A stretch of 44,899 nt of DNA, from the NCBI GenBank assembly GCA_016287815.1, contig JAEEWW010000010.1, positions 1-44,899 on the forward strand. Direction: 5' to 3'. The translations under genes and the position numbers were made by a program. Below, piece after piece: positions 41,190 through 44,899 of the stretch (the first letter of the stretch is position 1; each line of letters opens with the position of its first letter). The notes beneath the pieces are model-generated. The model did not search any database, was not told where the DNA came from, and saw only the letters and a program-made list of their open reading frames with translations. The stretch is from Treponema sp. GTDB taxonomy: Bacteria > Spirochaetota > Spirochaetia > Treponematales > Treponemataceae.

Positions 41190-41945
41190 AAGAACTTTAG
41201 CCGTTACCGGTAAAATCAGAATAAAATTCCCTTCTTCAACTTTTATGCTGACTTTTTTATCTGTGGCAAAGGCTTTGTCTGAAATCCTGTTGCTTAGGCT
41301 CGGCATTCCTTCTTTTCTGAAAAGATCTGATTCCCACTCAAGACCATCGGAAATTATTTTGCCGCCGGCGCGCGAACCAAATAGTCGCGCTACAGAAATA
41401 TAGTCGTATTGAGCAAGGTTTGAAATTTCAAATACACTTCCCTGCTTTGCAAACAAAAGAATCTGGCTGTTATAAAGCCATGCGTCAGGATGATTTTTTT
41501 GGCTGAATAAATCAAATATTCCAAGCAGATGATCTATGCGCCCGCCTGCTCCGCCGATTAAAGTTACGAAAAAATCCGCAGAAGAAACTTGTTCCGACCT
41601 GACGCCTTCATCGCAATCTTTACGGTGATTTTCCATGCAGTTTTCATACGCATATTCAAGAGCCAGTTCCGTGTCAGAAAAATCCTTGTACGGATTATGC
41701 TTTATTATTTTTGCAGACAGAAAGTTTTTTAAAATTCTGTCTGCGTTTTCAAGACTGTCCATATCGCCGGTAATTACATCAGGCGAAAAATCAATTTTCC
41801 CGCTGTAAAAATCAGAATAATCAATTGCTGCCACAAGCCCGGAATCTGCCGCAATTACAAAATCAGGTTTTTCCATGCTTTCAAAAAAAATCCGCGCCTG
41901 TTCCGGTTTTGTATATTCTCCGCCTGTAAAAATTACGACATGCAT
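41175..41945 (-). CDS. Thiamine pyrophosphokinase
   Basis: The enzyme makes thiamine diphosphate from thiamine and ATP. Family motifs are IAADSGL near the N-terminus, VITGDMDSLE with the catalytic acids, DFSDTELALEYA, and LIGGAGGRIDHLLGIFDLF. The C-terminal half is the beta-rich thiamine-binding domain. I chose the internal ATG at 41945 (MHVVIFTGG), with GGAAG about 9 bases upstream, because the protein family starts there. The first in-frame ATG at 41990 would leave only 2 bases to the divergent gene. An extra polar stretch (HRKDCDEGVRSEQVSSAD) lies between the two central motifs. Confidence 0.88.
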   Translation of the reverse strand: MHVVIFTGGEYTKPEQARIFFESMEKPDFVIAADSGLVAAIDYSDFYSGKIDFSPDVITGDMDSLENADRILKNFLSAKIIKHNPYKDFSDTELALEYAYENCMENHRKDCDEGVRSEQVSSADFFVTLIGGAGGRIDHLLGIFDLFSQKNHPDAWLYNSQILLFAKQGSVFEISNLAQYDYISVARLFGSRAGGKIISDGLEWESDLFRKEGMPSLSNRISDKAFATDKKVSIKVEEGNFILILPVTAKVLLKSL

Positions 41946-41978
41946 AAACTCTATACTTCCAATTTCTTTTAATTTTCT

Positions 41979-41984
41979 TATAAT
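41979..41984 (+). promoter_or_regulatory. -10 box close to the start of the CCA-adding enzyme gene
   Basis: TATAAT ends 8 bases before the ATG at 41993, so transcription would begin at or next to the start codon. No ribosome binding site is visible between them. Confidence 0.4.
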
Positions 41985-41992
41985 AAACAAAT

Positions 41993-43429
41993 ATGAATCC
42001 GATTGGTCTAAAAATCAACAATCTATCCCTTTCCGGCCGCATAAAAATTCCTCATGAATTAAAAAAAATGAATGTTTTTTTTAAGGAAGCAGGATTTGAA
42101 GCCTACCTTGTAGGCGGTGCCGTGCGTGATATGCTTCTCGGCAAAACAGAAACTGACTGGGATTTAACGACCAATGCAACACCTGAGCAGGTAATGAAGA
42201 TTTTTAAAAAAGTAATCCCAACCGGAATTGCCCACGGAACCGTAACGGTTTTATTTATGGGCAAACAGATTGAAGTTACAACCTACAGAACGGATTCAGA
42301 ATATTCTGACGGTCGGCATCCGGACAAAGTGATTTTTACTTCAAGCCTTGAAGATGACCTTTCGCGCCGGGATTTTACGATGAATGCAATTGCCGCAAGC
42401 CTTGAAACAGGTGAAATAAAAGATCCGTTTAACGGAATAAGCGACATAAAAAATAAAATTATCCGGACAGTCGGCAACCCGTTTGACCGTTTTACGGAAG
42501 ACGGCTTAAGGCCTATCCGCGCAATAAGGTTTTCTTCTCAGCTTGATTTTGAAATTGAAAAGAAAACCTTTGAAGCAATTACTACGCCTGAAGTAAGAAA
42601 AAAAACATTAGGAATTTCGATCGAACGCTTTAGGGACGAATTCGTAAAAACTTTAAGATCTAATGCGCCGTCTAAAGGTTTTCACCTTATGGAGCAGACC
42701 GGAATCTTAGAATATTTTATTCCGGAATTAAGTTCTTGCCGCGGCGTTATTCAGGGCGACGGCAGAGGCTTTCATGAATTTGATGTATTAGACCATCTTT
42801 TGTATGCATGCGACGGAGCCGGCAAGGATAATCTAACAGTTCGTCTTGCAGCTTTATTTCACGACATTGGTAAGCCTGAAACAAAAAGGACAGAACAGCT
42901 TTCAGACGGATCCGGCGAAAAAATTACGTTTTACAACCACGAATCAGTTTCTGAAAGAATTACAGAAAAGATTCTAACACGGCTTCGCTTTCCGAATGCA
43001 ACGGTAAACGAAGTATGTCATCTTGTAAAAAATCACATGTTCTATTACGAGCCGACCTGGAGCGATGCAGCCGTAAGGCGTTTTATTGCGCGCGTAGGAT
43101 TAGAAAATATAGACAATCTTTTTGAGCTTCGCCTTGCAGATGTTTACGGCATGCACAAAATTCCTGTGCGCCTGCACGACAGCGAAGTCGGTAAAAACTT
43201 ATGCGAGTTAAAAGACCGGATTGAAAAAGTCATGCAGCAGAACTGTGCCTTAGGGATAAAAGACCTGGCCTTAAACGGAAAAGATTTAATTCAGTCAGGA
43301 ATCCCTGCCGGAAAAAATATGGGAAAGATTCTTTCGTTTCTGCTGGAAGCCGTAATGGACGATCCTGAACAGAACACAAAAGAAAAACTGACTGAACTTG
43401 CACTGAACTTTTATAACCAGATTAACTAA
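41993..43429 (+). CDS. cca: CCA-adding tRNA nucleotidyltransferase with HD domain
   Basis: The enzyme builds the CCA end of tRNAs, which none of the three tRNA genes here encodes. The 478-residue protein has the class II nucleotidyltransferase core (YLVGGAVRDMLLG, then TDWDLTT with the two metal-binding Asp residues D55 and D57), the RRDFTMNAIA motif and the RNA-binding neck. An HD phosphohydrolase-type motif follows (ALFHDIGKPETK, then HESVSERI). Poly(A) polymerases share this fold, but the HD layout and the lack of encoded CCA favour CCA addition. The ATG lies right after a TATAAT, so the mRNA may be leaderless, or an internal start may be used. Its stop overlaps the trpS stop on the other strand. 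Confidence 0.9.
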   Translation: MNPIGLKINNLSLSGRIKIPHELKKMNVFFKEAGFEAYLVGGAVRDMLLGKTETDWDLTTNATPEQVMKIFKKVIPTGIAHGTVTVLFMGKQIEVTTYRTDSEYSDGRHPDKVIFTSSLEDDLSRRDFTMNAIAASLETGEIKDPFNGISDIKNKIIRTVGNPFDRFTEDGLRPIRAIRFSSQLDFEIEKKTFEAITTPEVRKKTLGISIERFRDEFVKTLRSNAPSKGFHLMEQTGILEYFIPELSSCRGVIQGDGRGFHEFDVLDHLLYACDGAGKDNLTVRLAALFHDIGKPETKRTEQLSDGSGEKITFYNHESVSERITEKILTRLRFPNATVNEVCHLVKNHMFYYEPTWSDAAVRRFIARVGLENIDNLFELRLADVYGMHKIPVRLHDSEVGKNLCELKDRIEKVMQQNCALGIKDLALNGKDLIQSGIPAGKNMGKILSFLLEAVMDDPEQNTKEKLTELALNFYNQIN

Positions 43430-44514
43430 ATTACCATATTCATTGCAGCGCGCACTTCATCCAGCGTCTGAATTGCAATTTCGCGTGCTTTTTTAGCTCC
43501 GTTCAAAAGAACGCTGCGGATATATTCCGGATCTTTTTCAAGCCGTGCGCGTTCTGCGCGCAAAGGACGCAATGTTTCGTTCAATGCTTCTGTAAGAGTT
43601 GATTTAAGCATTCCGCCGCCGCCCATACCGATTTTTTCTGCAATTGCAGAAGGCTCTTCGCCGGTACATAAAGAAATCAGCATCAAAAGATTTGCAACTT
43701 CAGGACGGTTTACAGGATCATAAGTGATGTTACGCTCACCGTCTGTCTTTGCCTTTTTGATGAGTTTTGCTGTTTCATCTTCTGTTGCAGACAGCATGAT
43801 TGCATTTCCGCGGGATTTAGACATTTTCTGACTTCCGTCAAGACCTAAAATGCTTGGCGTTTTGCTTAAAAGTGCCTGAGGTTCCGGGAAAATCGGATTT
43901 TTAGGACTGAATTTTTCGTTAAAACGGCGCGCAATCGTACGGGTAAGTTCAAGATGCGGAAGCTGGTCTTTTCCAACAGGAACAACATTTCCTTTGCAGA
44001 AAAGAATATCAACTGCCTGATGTACAGGATATGTGTACATTCCGGCATTAACGTTTGTTAAGCCTGCACTTTGAATTTCTTCTTTTACGGTAGGATTACG
44101 GCTTAGTTCCGCATTTGAAACAAGTGTTAAAAACGGCAGCATAAGCTGATTTGCTTCAGGAACATAGCTGTGCGGATAAATTATTACATCCTGCTTTTCA
44201 GGATTAATTCCTGCTGCAAGATAATCAATTACAAGCTGCTTTGTATTCTGACTGATTTTATCAAAAGCATCATGGTCTGTTAAAACCTGATAGTCTGCTA
44301 TAAGAATCATTGTCGGAACGCCAAGATTTGCAAGGCGGACGCGATTCTGAAGCGAGCCAAAATAATGCCCGATGTGCAAAAGCCCTGTCGGGCGGTCGCC
44401 TGTTAAAACCCTGTATTTTTTAGGATTAACCTGAATGTCAGCTTCTATTTTTTTACTGCGTTCAACGGCTGCTTCGTAACTTCCGTTTGCTGAATAATCT
44501 ATTTCCTTTGCCAT
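43426..44514 (-). CDS. trpS: Tryptophanyl-tRNA synthetase
   Basis: The 362-residue class I synthetase has TGDRPTGLLHIGHYFGSL with the HIGH motif at 47-50 and QKMSKSRGNAI with the KMSKS loop, plus LMLPFLTLVSNAELSRNPTVKEE typical of bacterial TrpS. An N-terminal extension of about 33 residues precedes the Rossmann fold. A promoter with an extended -10 (TGCTATAGT, minus strand, 44552-44560) and weak -35 lies about 38 bases upstream, and GGCGAGG precedes the ATG. The stop codons of trpS and cca overlap, and I see no terminator between these convergent genes. Confidence 0.97.
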   Translation of the reverse strand: MAKEIDYSANGSYEAAVERSKKIEADIQVNPKKYRVLTGDRPTGLLHIGHYFGSLQNRVRLANLGVPTMILIADYQVLTDHDAFDKISQNTKQLVIDYLAAGINPEKQDVIIYPHSYVPEANQLMLPFLTLVSNAELSRNPTVKEEIQSAGLTNVNAGMYTYPVHQAVDILFCKGNVVPVGKDQLPHLELTRTIARRFNEKFSPKNPIFPEPQALLSKTPSILGLDGSQKMSKSRGNAIMLSATEDETAKLIKKAKTDGERNITYDPVNRPEVANLLMLISLCTGEEPSAIAEKIGMGGGGMLKSTLTEALNETLRPLRAERARLEKDPEYIRSVLLNGAKKAREIAIQTLDEVRAAMNMVI

Positions 44515-44620
44515 AAAAAACCTCGCCCGTATGTACGATTTATTTTAGTGAACTATAGCATATTATTTTTTTTTAGGAAACAGAGTACAGTTGCATTACT
44601 TTGTGTACTTCTAATGTTAT

Positions 44621-44649
44621 TTGCAAAAAAAAGCTTTCACTGCTATACT
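44621..44649 (+). promoter_or_regulatory. Promoter of the lipoprotein gene
   Basis: TTGCAA (44621-44626) and TATACT (44644-44649) are 17 bases apart, with the extended -10 TGC directly before TATACT. The predicted start is about 20 bases before the ATG, leaving room for AAGGA at 44662-44666. Confidence 0.82.
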
Positions 44650-44675
44650 TAAAGTTGATTTAAGGAAAAAAAGTA

Positions 44676-44899
44676 ATGAGCCTTTTTACGGAAACAAGAA
44701 CTACTACACATTTAAATAGAAGGGGGCGAAAAAACAGATTTGTCCTGCCGGTTGTTCTGTGTTTGCTGATTACACTTCTTTTATCATCCTGTTCATTTGA
44801 CGGTGCCGGCTCTGATACCACTGACGGCACCTCTGTTCCCTCAGGCTCTTCTGTCGTAACCGTTACAGGCTCACTAAATCCCGGCCGTGCCCTGCCTCA
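44676..44899 (+). CDS. Lipoprotein, N-terminal part (3' truncated)
   Basis: From an ATG preceded by AAGGA the frame stays open to the window end. The first 38 residues form a long lipoprotein signal peptide: a basic N-terminus (NRRGRKNR), a hydrophobic core and the lipobox LLSSC with the acylated Cys at about 39. The mature start is a Ser/Gly/Thr/Asp-rich linker, then VVTVTGSLNPGRALP, which looks like the first strand of a surface domain. A cell-surface or periplasmic lipoprotein is likely; its function lies in the missing part. The base composition here is richer in G and C than in the neighbouring genes. Confidence 0.85.
   Translation, partial: MSLFTETRTTTHLNRRGRKNRFVLPVVLCLLITLLLSSCSFDGAGSDTTDGTSVPSGSSVVTVTGSLNPGRALP

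Noticed and set aside
1..44899. CRISPR arrays, insertion sequences or prophage
   Set aside because: Reading through the window I saw no regularly spaced repeats, transposase-like proteins, terminal inverted repeats or phage structural genes.

Overview
The window looks like a chromosomal segment of a spirochaete, most likely a saccharolytic gut-type Treponema. This rests on the AT-rich sequence, the run rpoD-dnaG-mltG beside a zinc-ribbon gene, rnpB and mreB-mreC-mreD-pbp2-rodA (an order I recall from treponemes), a superoxide reductase/rubrerythrin pair, and several small secreted proteins of treponemal style. No genome comparison could be run. I see no prophage, insertion sequence or CRISPR array; this is mostly core genome with one accessory sugar-use locus.

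Layout. Positions 1-5570 (+): the end of a HEAT-like gene, a short ComEC-type protein, rsmA, a YggS-type PLP protein, a small secreted protein, two RluA-family pseudouridine synthases and tRNA-Leu(CAG). Positions 5617-7723 (-): a poorly understood trio made of a tail-anchored double zinc-ribbon protein, a degenerate receiver protein and a secreted protein. Positions 7756-11403 (+): mfd with an unusual low-complexity insert. Positions 11650-13446: an oxidative-stress block in which superoxide reductase and rubrerythrin (+) diverge from a 52-residue protein and a nicotinamidase-like enzyme (-), with PerR-like palindromes between and within them.

Positions 13452-24531 (all -) form one sugar locus. 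In transcription order it holds a membrane-tethered RbsB-like binding protein, a multi-span histidine kinase, a NarL-type regulator, a membrane-tethered family-1 binding protein, then RbsB, RbsA and RbsC-like transport proteins, a class II ketose-bisphosphate aldolase and two PfkB kinases, one fructokinase-like. I infer a sense-import-phosphorylate-cleave module for a ketose or similar sugar. The sensing half, with two tethered binding proteins of different folds around a kinase that has no large extracellular domain, is the most interesting part of the window.

Positions 24553-39014 (all -) hold a histidine-phosphatase gene, the rod-shape operon (rodA, pbp2, mreD, mreC, mreB, with a TPR protein ahead of them), RNase P RNA, a coiled-coil zinc-ribbon protein with a very acidic tail, rpoD, dnaG, mltG and a metallo-beta-lactamase-fold hydrolase. 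Positions 39251-44899 hold tRNA-Tyr and tRNA-Thr, chorismate mutase, an SPFH-like protein, a small membrane protein, thiamine pyrophosphokinase, CCA-adding enzyme, trpS and the start of a lipoprotein gene. None of the three tRNA genes encodes its 3' CCA, which fits the CCA-adding enzyme in the window.
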